Source: Morinoia aosen
Lineage: Eukaryota > Arthropoda > Malacostraca > Amphipoda > Talitridae
Assembly (NCBI GenBank): GCA_030386875.1
Contig: CM059558.1
Coordinates: forward strand, 2,985,501 to 3,049,500
DNA length: 64,000 nt
Direction: 5' to 3'
A program made the translations under genes and the position numbers. The notes below the pieces were generated by a model, which was not told the origin of the DNA, searched no databases, and saw only the letters and a program-made list of their open reading frames with translations. Shown here in pieces: positions 1 to 12,169 of the stretch (positions within the stretch are counted from its first letter, which is position 1; every line of letters begins with the position of its first letter).

Positions 1-1560
1 AATAGCAAACATTAACTTGATTAAGCCTCTATTTAGCTTTCAATTAGGGGATGGTCTGGCGGGAAAAAAAGTCAGTTTCTTGACGGATTTTTCTAAGATT
101 TTCACAATAGGTGTCAATTGATGCGGAATTTCTTTTTGAACTCGTTTTTTTCCTAAATTCATCAAACATATGATTTTCTTGTAAAAAACCTGAAAAAAGG
201 GTGTTGCGGGAAAGTGGACTTTGCCCACAATTTTAAAGTTACAAAACTGGATAAAGGTTTTCTAGGTAGCTAATTGTCTTGCCTTGAGATCCAGTGGTAA
301 GGTTTTTCAATAATTTGATTTTTGAATTATGAGAAAATTTTTCCCAAAAATTGACCACTTTTTCCATTTTTTCAAATTCTTCTGCTTCTAATTTTCAACT
401 TATTTGAAATTCAAAAAGCTGTACCACTGCCTCTCTGGGATATTTCAATCGCTATCGATTGATATGTTTGCCATTCTTGTACCTTCAAAACTGTGGGAGA
501 AAACCCTCTTCAAAGATCAAAAAGTTAACTTCTCAGGAGAGCTATTTTTCTAGAAAATATTTTATTTTTTTTTTCGTTTTATCTCTGAACTAATCATTTG
601 TTTTCAATAAATTTTACAGCTATTGTAGATCTTTCCAATTTCTATCGGTGGCTATATTAGCCCTTCCTGTACCTTCAAAACTGGGAAAGGATTCAAATAA
701 AAAAACAATGAATCCAAATTTCAGAATGCCAGTCATTTTTAAGAATACGTTTTTATTTAATTACATACAAATTTTATTTTTTTCATCTCTTTATCTTGGT
801 AGCTCGTCTTGAGCCCTTTTGAATGATATATTTGCCATTCTTGTACCTTCAAAACTGCAGGAGGTGATTGTATGTTTACACAACTGCTAATTAGCTGATA
901 ACTCAGAGCAGCCAGACTCAAAACAAACACTCAGTTACATCATCATAATTAACACTGAGAGTTAGAATGTTTCGTTCAAGTACTAAAGCATTTCAAGCAA
1001 GGCCATGAATGAACTCTCTTGCTATTCCCGTAGAGAAACACTCAATACTGACTCGTAATGAGGGGGGAAGAGGGAGGTCACCCATCCATTGGCGCTCCCC
1101 AAGGTCACGCTAGTGCGCGTCTTTTACCCCATCTAGAAGACGAACCAATGTACGTACTTGAGAGCAAATTATACCGTTGGATCCGCAGGAAAACACTCCA
1201 TAAGATGAGTTTATAAACCGAAATCCTACCATTATCCGGAAGTGGACCCAGACTGTCCCCTTAAGTATTTATAAAAAAACGAATAAGTGACTGGAGGTGA
1301 GTCAGCAGCACTATGAAAATCACTAAAGTGACCACCGGTGGGTCACTTAGCAGGAAATGTGTTGAACTCTTTTCCTTCCTTGCTGTTCTTGTATGCAGAG
1401 GACCCTGCGTGACAGCAGACCTTGTGTGTAGACTCCTTGTTGCCTCAACTCCAAACTGAACGCTGCCTCCAACTTTATTCCCATCAGAATGCCTCTGTTG
1501 GGCAAAGGAAAGCTTAAACTAACATATCTAGTATAATACTTAACTCTATACTATGCAATG
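1..1560. other. AT-rich non-coding stretch with an imperfect ~180-bp repeat
   Basis: No gene is recognised. A phrase ending in TGTACCTTCAAAACTG occurs near 478-496, 667-685 and 840-858, each after a segment that reads like TTGCCATTC or a variant of it, so 400-860 looks like three diverged copies of a unit of about 180 bp. The open frames here are short and match no family I know. From 900 to 1560 nothing stands out. Confidence 0.5.
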
Positions 1561-1979
1561 CCTTCTTTATTTCTCCTTTTAGCTCTCCTTTGTTGGGGTT
1601 AGGGAGGTTTCAACTAATTTATAATTCAATCTGTGGGTTGTTTGACTATAAGGGTGAATCTGTTTCAGGGATTGACCTTGGTGATTACAAGGTGTCTGTG
1701 AATAGTGTAACCAGCTTGTAAATGCTTTCAATTTTCAAATTATTATAAAAATTTTGAATGAAATTGGTTTCATCAAGAGGACTAAAATCTAGAACTTTGA
1801 CATTGACATTTTGTTCTGTTTGCCTTTCAAAATAACAACCACCATCACCAGTCTCAAGACATTCACCAATATGAATATCAATTTGTGCTACAACATCCTT
1901 CAAAGTATTAACATAAATTAATTGACTTTTCTGGCATTGTTTTTCAGTGGAGCAATGTGCAATACAAAATATTCTTCAT

Positions 1980-2060
1980 GTTATCCCCCCTAGGGGGATA
2001 AAACTATTGTATCTATGGGAATTAGCGCTCCCAGGGGGAAAATGTGAGGGCCCGAAAGAA
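1980..2060 (+). repeat. SINE-like repeat, copy A (5' part only)
   Basis: This stretch matches the first ~80 bases of the repeat seen complete at 14693-15049 and 29717-30091, including GGGGGATA, TGTATCTATGGGAATTA, GCGCTCCCAGGGGG and TGTGAGGGCCCGA. After 2060 the similarity stops in an AAAGAAAG run, so this is a truncated copy. Confidence 0.7.
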
Positions 2061-2169
2061 AGAAAAGAAAAGAAAAACATTTTATTTCCAATAAAGTACA
2101 AACATGAAATGTCGATACATTGGTTTTTAAAACACCTTAACATTAACATCCTTAAATGATTATAACACA

Positions 2170-3340
2170 TTGGTATCGTAATACCCGTGTAGAATGTTTA
2201 AACAAAATGATTGATAGAAAAGTACAACAAAATTGAGTTCCTTTCCTTGCCTAATCTGATTTTGAACTAAGAGAGCACAATCCTCGCGACGCTCATTTGA
2301 AATACACTTTCATTAGTACGCACAAGTTTTGAAAATGAAAGCGAAAAATGTATTCAAATACCTTAACATAGAAACCCTCAATTGCTATTTATACATGGTT
2401 ATCGTAACACCCATGTTAAGTGTTGGAACATATGATTTAGATCCTTAATTGCTATTCATACATGGTTATCGTAATACACATGATAGTTGTCAACACAGGA
2501 TTTAGGGAGAAGCACAAGTTAATAAAAAATAAACAATAATATGTATAAGAGGATCGTTTGCATTTGGAGGGCGGCACTAAGTTTCAGTTTCTGTGTTTCA
2601 ATTTCTAAGTCTCGATTTCTGAAATTTTTGCTAGGAAGTGAAAATTTATCTTATTGTAAGTGCGCTAAGTCATTCTAATATTGATCTTACTTATTCCTGT
2701 CGAATAAAATGAGCATCACAACTGTTGGTTCCATGCAGGGGAATGAGGTTGCTTTCCACAATTACTAGTACTTCATCTGTGGTGCCCAGGAATGGAAATG
2801 GAGCCTATTTTTTTTAATAAATTACCAACTCCAAAATCCAAAAATTCCTTTCGCCCATCCGACAACACTTCACTCCCTCTTCCGGTGATGCCTCTACACT
2901 TGGTTACGCTTCACATTTGTTTATATCTTACATCCGGTGAAAGCCCACATCCGATCTTTCATCCCTATGTAAGGTGTCCCAACGATAATATTTGCTATCA
3001 CAAAACACAAAATGGTTATGATATTTCTTACTTGCGCTAATAGTACTGGCACAAAGAGTACATCGGGGTTAAAAGACATGAAAAGTATTGTTTTACATCG
3101 CTAGCTGTAATATTTTCAACATAGGTGGAACCGTACAAAAGTTAACTATCTAAAATTAGTGTTGTCGTAGTGTATTCACGAGAATAAAAAGGTAAGAAGA
3201 GTTTACCACACAAAGCTTACGACAGCAATTTGAGACCAGAATAAGAAGATTTAAATGATGATCTTTAAAGTTATGACATTCGTCAGATCCGAGGCCTTTT
3301 TTAAATGTTTCAATGAGACTGAAGTGGAGAAAGTATGTAC
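2170..3340. other. No gene seen
   Basis: AT-rich sequence. Two near copies of a phrase containing TTGCTATT-ATACATGGTTATCGTAA occur around 2380-2420 and 2448-2485, a small local duplication. No recognisable coding region was found on either strand. Confidence 0.4.
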
Positions 3341-3344
3341 TAAA

Positions 3345-3690
3345 ATACCCTCACATTTAACATCCTTTCTCTCTCTGCGGTGGTGAGAGTTAGGTAGGCC
3401 TTCTTGTTGGTGTAGGCCTAATTTTTGTTGTAGGCCTTTTTTTTACGTTAAAGACCACCTTTTTTCGGTTCACTACCGTCATGTTTTTCAGCATCTCCTA
3501 CTTCTTCAACTTTTATATTATTTTATGAACTTCTTTCTCAACTTACTGTTTCTATGCCCCTTCTGCATAGATTCCTCATTCTCTTATCTCCCTACTAAAT
3601 GGTGCCTTTCTCCTTCTCTTTGATATACTTTTTTCTGTAGTGGTTAGGGAGGCTTAAATTAACATATAATCTCAATCATAATCTTAATCT
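3345..3690 (+). repeat. SINE-like repeat, copy B (5' part diverged)
   Basis: From GTTAGGTAGGCCTTC onward this follows the body of the repeat family: the AGACCACCTTTTTTCGGTTCAC block, CTTACTGTTTCTATGCC, TGCATAGATTCC, TACTAAATGGTGCC and the terminal GGTTAGGGAGGCTTAAA followed by an ATCATAATC-type tail. The first ~80 bases are not recognisable. Confidence 0.75.
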
Positions 3691-4270
3691 TCATGTTACC
3701 ACATCAAAAAATAAAATCCAAAAAAAGACACAAATCAGGTAATCTTGTTGGCTTTGGTAAATTTGATGTATGTGAAATTAGTCATTGAGGAAATCAGCCC
3801 TTCAACTAATCCATTGTTTCATGTACAATGTGGGCTGTAGCTCCATTTTTTTTAAACAATTCATCGGGTTGTGTGTTTCTTGGCAAAATTCTTTTCACGA
3901 TTTAATTGTACATTTGAGAAGTCATTACGCCCATCTGTGTCTCCACTTAGCACAAGAAATTCTTGCAAATTTTTCCTCTGTGTTGATGTATGTTTTTATT
4001 CATGTGGCTGTTTCAAAAGTTGAACATGAAACAAACTATTGAAGATCTTGTCCTTTTTGATAAAATTTATATCCTGCATTTATCACTACAGCTTTACAAA
4101 CAGTTGCCATCACAGCCTTAATTTTTTCAAATAAACTACCTTTTTGATCCTTAATTTAGAATCATATTAAAATTTGTTTTGAAATTTCATCCGTTTATTT
4201 TTTTGCAGGAAAATTATATAGAATTGGGATATCTTCAATTTTTGGAATGACAATTATTTGCATAACCTTA

Positions 4271-5755
4271 TACAGGGTATTTTTAAACTCATGGTACAAA
4301 CTTTGGCAGTTGGTAGAAAAGCTGAAAATAAAATTTTTACAAATAACACAAAGTCTATAAACCTATTGTTTACGAGATATCAAATCATATTTCTCCACAG
4401 CGGGAAGCCACCTTGACCTAACCTTATGAATGGATGTACTTTACAATAGATGATCAGTGTGACCATCTGCTACAATGCAGTTTCTGTACCGATGCAGTAG
4501 TGATTCCTGGACACGATTAAACACTTGTGGATCATCCGTAAAGCGTCCTGCAGCCTCCACTACCCTTCCAATTAGATCCATCTGTCTCCACTGGCTATTC
4601 AGAAACTAAACTGTTCAGGTGACCCTAAAGGTAGAAGTTTAAAGGTGTTAAATCTAGTAACCAAGCTGGCCATTGTACAGGCCCAAATCATCCTATCCGT
4701 CTGTTCGAAAAGAGACAGTGAAGAATTTGACGCACATCTCTAGTGACATGGGGTGGAGCTCCATTGTGTTGAAACCACTTGTTGCTTTGTATGTCCAAAA
4801 GTACATTTCCTAGGTCAGGTAAACAACTCCTGAGAAAAAATTCATGATTTTTCCCTGTTAAACATGCTGGAAGAACAAACAGCCCAACCAAATGGTCACC
4901 AATAATTCCTGCCCATACATTCACATTAAACCACACTTGGTGGTTGTGCTGATGCTAAGCATGTGAGTTGTCACGTTTTCACAAGTTGAATTATGCGTGG
5001 TAAACATACCACCACACGTAAAAGTTGCTTCATTAGTGAAGACTTCAGAACACACTTTTAAAATTCATTATTTGCAGTATTTTTATTTATGAACTTGCAT
5101 GTGAATCATTCATGGGGCTGAAAGTTGGTTAAGAGCAGTTCTTGTACTCTCGTAGCATGAAAAGGGCACAGGCCGTCAGCATGGTATACATTCCATACTT
5201 AAGAGTAGCATTATGTTATAAGGGTACAAGCCGTCAGCATGGAATAGATTCCATACACCTTAACAGTAGCAATATATTCCAAGATCATGTGCAGCAGCTC
5301 AAGTGCTAGTATGTGGGTTTCTTTCAAAATGCTGTAGTATCTGCTCTTCATCCTCAGCGGATATTTGCCCTAGCCTATGACTAATCGCTTCTGTTCACCC
5401 CAAAACTGAAGGGTTCTTGCAGTTGTTGATGTAACCTTGTGAAGAATAAATGATCAGGTACATGACAGTTGGGAAACTGATCTGTATAAAGTTTAGCTGT
5501 AAATCTTACATTGCCATTCTCCAAACGGTATGCCATGGGCATATCTGCTTTTTTGGAGCTTGGGTAGCAATTCATTGTGTTAACTACTTCACACCATGGA
5601 CCACACACATAAACAAATGTAACCTAATACAGGGGTTGTGAAACTTCTCATTTGATTTCCCATAGACGATCGCTTTTCAGACTTCTTATTCATCAAAAAG
5701 TTATTTTCAATTTTTCTACCCACTGCTGAAGTTTGTACCATGAGTTTACAAACAC
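4271..5755 (-). mobile_element. Mariner-like (Tc1/mariner superfamily) transposon, inactive
   Basis: Both ends carry an imperfect terminal inverted repeat. The left arm (about 4271-4390) contains AACTCATGGTACAAACTT and the right arm (about 5640-5755) contains its reverse complement; similarity continues inward for ~100 bp. Between them a decayed transposase reads on the minus strand. Length of ~1.5 kb fits the superfamily. Frames are broken throughout, so it can no longer move by itself. Confidence 0.75.
4430..5560 (-). pseudogene. Decayed mariner-like transposase with DUF4817-type N-terminus
   Basis: Read on the minus strand, the N-terminal piece (5381-5560) resembles the DUF4817 helix-turn-helix of insect mariner-like transposases: GNVRFTAKLYTDQFPN, then PDHLFFTRLHQQL. 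A later piece (4688-4936) carries the catalytic-core signatures VWAGIIGDHLVG and WFQHNGAPPH, the second normally being WFQHDGAPAH with a catalytic aspartate; here that residue is Asn. Pieces lie in different frames separated by stops. In a working element the enzyme would bind the terminal repeats and cut DNA with a DDE/D-type active site. It is clearly a fossil. Confidence 0.75.
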
Positions 5756-5759
5756 ACTG

Positions 5760-6560
5760 TGTGTGTGGATTGTATATTGTAAGAAAAGAAATGTCAACTG
5801 TTGGAATTTCATTTTCATTTCAGAAATAATCTTAGTTGAACTTGAAATCTTCATGAGAATATATGTGAATGGACGTTTTTTGAGTAGCATTGTTCCTTGG
5901 TTTTTGCTATGTTTGAATTTACCATGCCAGTTCTGAAGGTCTAGTTTTAATTATGACAGAATGATTACATCCATCATAATTTACTAATTCTCATGGCATA
6001 GGTACTAACGATATGTAATTTCAACCATTTTGTGCACCCTAATTTGTAGCAGACAGATAACATTCTGAAACTAAATTTAGACAACTATTTCTGCCTTGAT
6101 GATGTCCCACCAATGGGAGACCCTAATGAAGACAGTAACTTCTACAACTTGATGTTCAAGTTGTTATTTGAACCTCTGATTTCTGTTAACTATTCATTAT
6201 TGATTGCTCAAATGAGACCCAGAAATAAATATACTCATCGTGTGCTAGCTGATTGTTGTTAAGCAACCAGACCACAAAAAACTAAAGAATTAACTTTCAA
6301 AATTAATTCAATAGTGTGTGTTTCATTTGAAAAACCAATGAATTTAAAAAACAGGTTTCACTTCAATGAAATAATTATTTTGACTGCACGCTTTTTCCAC
6401 TGAAGAAGCTCTGAGTGGTTCATTCTATAACACACAGATGAAAATTATGTCACTATTCTTTTATTTAATGACTTTAAATTGTCTGATATTGCATTATTGA
6501 AATGAGTGGCCACATATTATTTACTGTAATGATGGAAGAACAGTGTTATGTTTATGATTT
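5760..6560. other. No gene seen
   Basis: AT-rich sequence between the mariner-like element and the first recognised exon of the zinc-finger gene. It could hold promoter or untranslated sequence of that gene, but no specific signal can be pointed to. Confidence 0.4.
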
Positions 6561-6638
6561 TTTTCAGGTTATAGCTTCAGTTTTCTCAAATATAAGAGCA
6601 AAAAAGCATCCCATTGCTCAGGTACCTAAGCACCCAGC

Positions 6639-6750
6639 ATGGAGCGTAGAGTGGTTATGGTGCACAAGCTGACGGATTCTGAAGTGGAGAGGCTGTGCTG
6701 CAGGCAGGATTTTACCAAGCAAGAAGCTTCAGCGGAGAACATGACGCATG
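6639..6750 (+). CDS. Zinc-finger gene, coding exon 1 (predicted)
   Basis: A candidate 3' splice site (pyrimidine tract then CAG) ends at 6567, an ATG stands at 6639 and the open frame runs to CATG followed by a GTGAGA donor at 6751. It encodes 37 full codons beginning MERRVVMVHKLTDSEVERLC and ends in phase 1. This phase matches the exon at 11747, and that exon matches 15107. No transcript is available; the call rests on splice signals, phase compatibility and a composition unlike the surrounding AT-rich DNA. The peptide matches no domain I know. The 5' UTR may begin at 6568 or at an alternative acceptor near 6620. Confidence 0.6.
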
Positions 6751-8870
6751 GTGAGACTTGGTTTTGGTCTGGGGGGAGACAAAGACAGGTAATATTAAAG
6801 TAGAAAACTAAGCCTTTCTAGTATGGAAATAAGCTAAATGGTATTGAGATAGAAGATCTTGCCACTGGTTCATGGGCAAAACTTGCTGTTTGTGATATCG
6901 TGAAATGTAACAAAAAGAAATAAATTATCCTTATATTGTGGCAGGGTCAGAATTTCCTATAATACATCAATCTTATGGTGAGTCTAAAACTATTGGTGAA
7001 ATGAAACTTCAGGGTTTGTTACAGTATACTCAGAACCAGATTATGAGAAAAAACTAATCCAGAGGCACAGCAAGTAGTAGAGAATGTAAAGACAGGTATG
7101 ACAAGATGAGCCAAGAGTAGGGAGCATAGGGACCATGGACATGAGGTGTTGACTTGCCGGCTGAAAAGGATGAGTGTAACTTATAAGTACAAGAACCGCA
7201 AGCACCTCCCATGACCAGGCTTTACAAAAAAAATAAAACAAACAAACATAAATCAACAGAAATCTGAAGCTAACGAATCTCATAAAGCAAAGTGAATCAA
7301 AATAAATCAAAAATGCAAATTATATAAGCAAAATGAACAGAAAGAACAACAAAATGTCAACTCAAAATGAATGGAAGTTCCAACAATACATATGCTAATT
7401 AACTAGAAGAACCATTCACTCGCCTCCCAAGATGGTAGCACTCAAGCAAGCCAGGTCTTCTTGGCTTAAGATTAATTTATAAACAATGATAGTTCATACA
7501 CAGCGAGAATCTAGGCTGAAACAAACAAAAAGAAACACACAAATTGAGCATGTAAACCAATATTATCATAGAGCACATCAAAACCACAATCGATAGTGCG
7601 GGATGAAAACCTTAGGAGGCCTCCCAGTAACAATATAATGAATGAATTTTTGTGTTTTTTGTTAATAATTTCCCCTATGTTATTACAAACGGCAGAGTTT
7701 TTACATGTGTGCACAGTTGCTTTTTGGTGGGTTCATCTGTGTCATGCTCTTAACACGTTGGCTACGATTGCACGAGTCGTAATGTTGATTTGGTTAGGCT
7801 GTAAAAAACAGATTGGTAAAATCAACTTATCTGCTTGAATAAGTTTCCATCCTTTGTAAGAACTGTACAAAATATAACTGATTATATTTTGATCGCGTGA
7901 TAAAATTCCTTCAAAAGAGGTCCCAAAATGGTATGAAATGTTTACATTTACATTGGTGCATATATGAACAATTTACCTAGTGGTTCACATTTGTCCCACT
8001 CTGTAGTCAGCGTGTTAACACTCTGAATGCAACGTGTGCTACTGGTGGCTACGGATAGGATTTTCATAAGGCTGTTGACTTACCAATAGTTGCAAATTCA
8101 ATTTTCATAATTCCTTAGTTAAAGCTAGATGAGGGTGTGATTCAGTTAGTTATTGCTAGTTTCAAAATTGCCTATTACTATTGACTTTAAATTTGAGTTG
8201 AATATTTAACTTCAGTTCTACCAATTGTGGTCAAAGTGTTATGGATACTTAATGACTGTTTTTGAATACAAAGAACATTTTGATTGCTGGTGCTATTAGG
8301 ATGGATATAGTTATTTGTCATTTACATCTGGCAGATTTATGTAGGAAAAATATCACATCCCCTCGTTTTTGATGGGTCATGTCCACTTATAGGATATAAT
8401 GTTACAAAAATTTTGTTCAAAAATAAAACCAAATTGCGCAATAAATATTTCTCTCTAGTCATTATTTTGACATGTTCTGTATAGCCAATTCTGGTTTGAA
8501 TTGATTTTTTTTGAGCCCTACAGAAGATGAAACAAAGTTTGAACATAATGCAATTGAATTGTACCTTTTCTGAATATCAGTAGCATAGGCAAATTGAAAG
8601 TCCCATGCTGTGAGTGGAGATGTGGCAACAAAAGATACAAAGTTTTTATGTTCTCAAAATTATCTGGAACTTGTTGTTTCTGGGTTTATGCTGTCATTTT
8701 GCATGCATTTTGGTGTACACAGCCTTGTGTATAGATGATGTGTGAATATTTAGGAGTGCAATACTGCATGTAAATCTCTGTTTATAGTAGATCATTGAAG
8801 TACCATCTATATAATATTCTGCTTTTCTTTCCTTAGTTAGTCCGTCCGTTACGCTCTCATCCGAGTTAGC
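6751..8870. other. Intron 1 of the zinc-finger gene, first part
   Basis: Predicted intron sequence between the donor at 6751 and the acceptor ending at 11746. Nothing recognisable was found in this first part on either strand; the open frames are short and unlike known families. Confidence 0.4.
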
Positions 8871-8879
8871 GGTATTATG

Positions 8880-9985
8880 GATACCGAATTATTGAGTGTT
8901 GCATTAAGTTTGGTTGAGATAGGTTAGGTAATATTGATGGTATTTTTTTCATGAGTCCGTGTTTTTTTTATGTTTGACGTATCAGGATAGCTTTGGCTAA
9001 GATAGGGGAGGTTAGTGTATGTTGTGTTAAGATGGGTTAGGTTGAAATATGTTACGTTAGAATTTGTTAGGTAGTGTTGACCAAATTTTTTTCATGGGTC
9101 CACTTAGCCTAACGATACATTGGTTAAGTTAGGATAGGTTAAGTTAGGTTAGGTCAATTAAGCTATGTTAGGATAGGTTATCGCGTAGGTTATTCAATGG
9201 TAACAAAATTTTTTCACAGGTCTACAATTTTTTATGTTTGTCCTATTAGGATAGGTTTGGTTACCATAGGTTAGGACAAGATAGGTTTGGATAGGTTAGA
9301 ATATGTTTTGTTAAGGTAGTGTTGACCAACGTTCTTCACAGGTCCACCCAGCTTATTGATGACATTGTCCATGGAATTTCCATGGGTCTTGCTAGTATTT
9401 ATTATTTCTATACATGACACAATTTTTAGTGTTTGCCACCTAGAGATGTGACTTGACTAAACCATGACTAAAAAACAAACACGAAAAAAATGTGGAAATT
9501 TTTTTTAATATTTTGTTTCAAAATATCCCAACAAGGAAAGAAACCACATTTCAATAATTATTCTCGTGTCAGATTATAAAATAAAACAGCATTCCCCTAA
9601 ATTTATGGTTTTCTAGGATTGTAGGACATTTTTTATTTTCTGTGGTAGGTTAGGATTGCTTAAGTTAGAAATGTTGTTACAATTTGTTAGATAATGCTTA
9701 TGATATTTTTTCACAGGTTCACGATTTCATTTATGTTTGACATATTTTCAGGATAGGTTCAGTTAGAGTAGGTTAGGTAATGTTGTTGGAATTTTTTCAT
9801 AGATCCACAATTTTTTACGTTCAAATTATTACAAGACCAGTTCGAATAGAATAGTATAATTTATGTTGAAATATGTTACGTTGGAATTAGCAAGAGAATG
9901 TTGACTGATTTTTGTTTCATGGGTCCACCTAGCATAGCAAAAGCATTGTCTGTAGAATTTCCACGGGTCCTGTTTGGTTAATTTA
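8880..9985. repeat. Degenerate repeat field rich in TTAGG/GTTAGG words
   Basis: The words TTAGGTTAGG, AGGTTAGG and ATAGGTTA recur together with a spacer phrase of the type TTTTTTCACAGGTCCAC or CATGGGTCCACCTAGC, seen near 8945, 9090, 9210, 9335, 9705, 9795 and 9925. This looks like a degenerate tandem array with a unit of roughly 110-150 bp. TTAGG is the usual insect telomere unit, but here it is scattered rather than a clean array and lies inside a predicted intron. Confidence 0.6.
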
Positions 9986-10740
9986 TTTTACAATGCACGT
10001 GCACCACCTTCAACTCCCCTAATGAGGTGTTTTAATAATTTATCTTTACTGGTGGTAATAGATGAGGGTTTTTGCCAATTTGATGTAGTCTGAGAATTAT
10101 ATTGGAAGACATTTGGTGAAACTGAGTCTGACTGAAATTTGGCTACACTGTAAGCTAATTGTTATTCTCAGGAACACTCAACTTCTATTCTTCTGAAATT
10201 CAGAAAGTTATATAAAATAATTTATATATCCCATTTTCTCAAAAACTAAAGCAAAAATAAAAAAAATAATGCAAGCAAAACATGTTTCTTTAATATACAT
10301 ATATTGTACAAATTTCATAACAATTGGTCAAAAAATTAAAAAATTGATGTGCTGTCCCCCTTAGCGTAACCTTAACATCAAAAGGAAACCCAACACTAAA
10401 AGGGGTGGCAGATAACTCACAATAGCCTAGAGGAGTTTCAGAGGAACAGCAGGAACCATAGAACTAAGATTGATGGAGTCAGAATTCATGCTTACTGTAT
10501 CTATTATGGCTGATTGTTTAATACGTTACAAATTTGAATGTGTGCAAAAAACAAAAAATCACATGAAAAGCATGTTTTTTTTAAAAAACTGATATTGAAT
10601 TAAATGTTTTTATATCCTCTCTGCCACCTGCACATTCACAACATGCATTTTTTATAAGAATTATTCTTAGAGTTAACCTTATCTCACTGACATTCTTTTT
10701 ATCTGCTGAACCATGCTATGAGTGTAATGTTGTGTATTTA
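9986..10740. other. Intron sequence, nothing recognised
   Basis: AT-rich part of predicted intron 1 with no supported gene or clear repeat boundary. Confidence 0.4.
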
Positions 10741-10749
10741 AGAACTGCC

Positions 10750-11095
10750 ACCCTTTCATGGGGATACAACTATGTTTCTATGGGAACAAGCACTCCCAGG
10801 GGAAACATGTGAAGTGTTGCGCTAAAGTAGGTAGGCCTTTTTTTTTAAATAGAATACATTTTTTGTTTTGTTATGGACAATTTTTTGTGGCTGGCTGCTC
10901 TCTGGTTTTTTAGTATTCATTACTTACTGTCAAGTTTTATCTTGTCTCATGAACTGCTTTTTTGACTTACTGTTTCTATGTACCATGTACATAAATTCTC
11001 CATTTCCTTAATACCATACTAAATGGTGCCTTCCTCCTTCCTATCTTTAAAACACCTGAGTTGTGGATAAATAGGCCCAAACTTACATCTAATCC
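10750..11095 (+). repeat. SINE-like repeat, copy C
   Basis: Nearly full-length but diverged member of the family: GGGGATACAACTATG at the start, CTCCCAGGGGAAAC, a T-rich middle, CTTACTGTTTCTATG, CTAAATGGTGCCTTCCTCCTT and a weakened 3' end. It lies in intron 1 of the zinc-finger gene. No target-site duplication is convincing, which fits an old insertion. Confidence 0.75.
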
Positions 11096-11746
11096 AAGTT
11101 GAAAACATTCAAAAAGCTGTGGAATAGCTCTGGTAAAGTTGAGTTCCGTGGTATAAGGAGTTGTGTTGAGTTTTGGTCTTTGTCTTCAGTGTGAAACTTC
11201 CTCCTACAAGGTTGAGAAATGGTGTCATAATTGAGAAACGATGTCACTCACTGGATTTCATCCTATTTTAATTGTCTCATGAATGTTTTAAAAATTGGTT
11301 TACATTAATTTTTAATTTAAACTTACTTGATGTCCTTTAGAAATATATTGAAGTGCAAAGTACATTTTTTAATGCCAATTTTTATTAGAATTGCTAGTTT
11401 ATTATGAATTGTAACTACTATTTTTTCTGAAGACTTAGATTCTTGTTCAATATTGTCATTTAAATTTGCTTGTGTAACCTAGAATATGATTAAGCTCATT
11501 TAATCTTCAAAGCATTTGGAGTATTGACTATTTAGTTGGAAGGGTTGCATCGGGTCGCCTGCTGTAATTATTACTAGATTTTTTTTAAATTTTCTAGATT
11601 TTTCTGGTTTTCATATATTAAAATATTAACCAAATAGTTGACATGGTCAAAATCATGAAATCATTGTTGAATTTTAACTCGTAAAGCTGTTTCTAGATTT
11701 GTTATCTCAGATGCAATTTTTCTTAATGAGCTTGTGTCACTTGCAG

Positions 11747-11868
11747 GCGATGGGCCGAGCTTTGGGAGCCATCTAGAAGAAATTTACATCAAAAGTGAAG
11801 TGCCTGATACTGAGCCAGAGGCCGTTACTGTAAAGGACGAGCCCATTGACTGGCATCAAGAACCCCAG
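11747..11868 (+). CDS. Zinc-finger gene, coding exon 2 (predicted)
   Basis: The exon is bounded by a 3' splice site (TTGCAG ending 11746) and a GT donor at 11869. Entered in the phase left by the 6639-6750 exon it stays open for 40 codons and ends in phase 0. It encodes an acidic segment with EEIYIKSEVPDTEPEA and KDEPIDW. Short acidic motifs of the form IKxE / KDEPxDW are common in linkers upstream of C2H2 zinc-finger arrays in arthropod proteins (family knowledge), which supports joining it to the downstream finger exon. No transcript evidence is available. Confidence 0.7.
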
Positions 11869-11896
11869 GTGCTGCAATTGGTTGTTTACTGTTCTA

Positions 11897-12169
11897 TTGA
11901 GTGCCTCTAATTGGTTGCTAACTCGCTTGAGTGCTTCTAATTGGTTGCTAACTCTCCTCTTGAGTGCTTCTAATTGGTTGCTTACTTTTTTTAGTGCTTC
12001 TGATTCCTTTCTTACTCTCTTTAGTGCTTCTGATTGGTTCTTTACTCTCTTCTTGATTGCTTCCTGTGGATTGCTTACTCTCTTCTTCAATGCATTTGAT
12101 TGGTTACTTCCCTCTTTAATGCTTCCAATAGATTACTCACTTTCTTCTTGAATGCTTCTCTTTGATTTC
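11897..12169. repeat. Intronic minisatellite, ~30-33-bp unit, about 9 copies
   Basis: Units start with TTGAGTGCTTCTAATTGG or close variants, followed by TTGCTAACTC-type sequence, each 30-33 bp. The array begins 28 bases after the donor of coding exon 2. It leaves long open frames on both strands, which are by-products of the repeat and not genes. Confidence 0.85.

Noticed and set aside
8880-9985. True interstitial telomere array
   Set aside because: TTAGG words are scattered in a longer degenerate unit, not a perfect tandem run.
11773-12151. Open frames of ~100 codons on both strands over the intronic minisatellite
   Set aside because: Explained by the 30-33-bp repeat; only the exon at 11747-11868 is supported by splice sites and phase.
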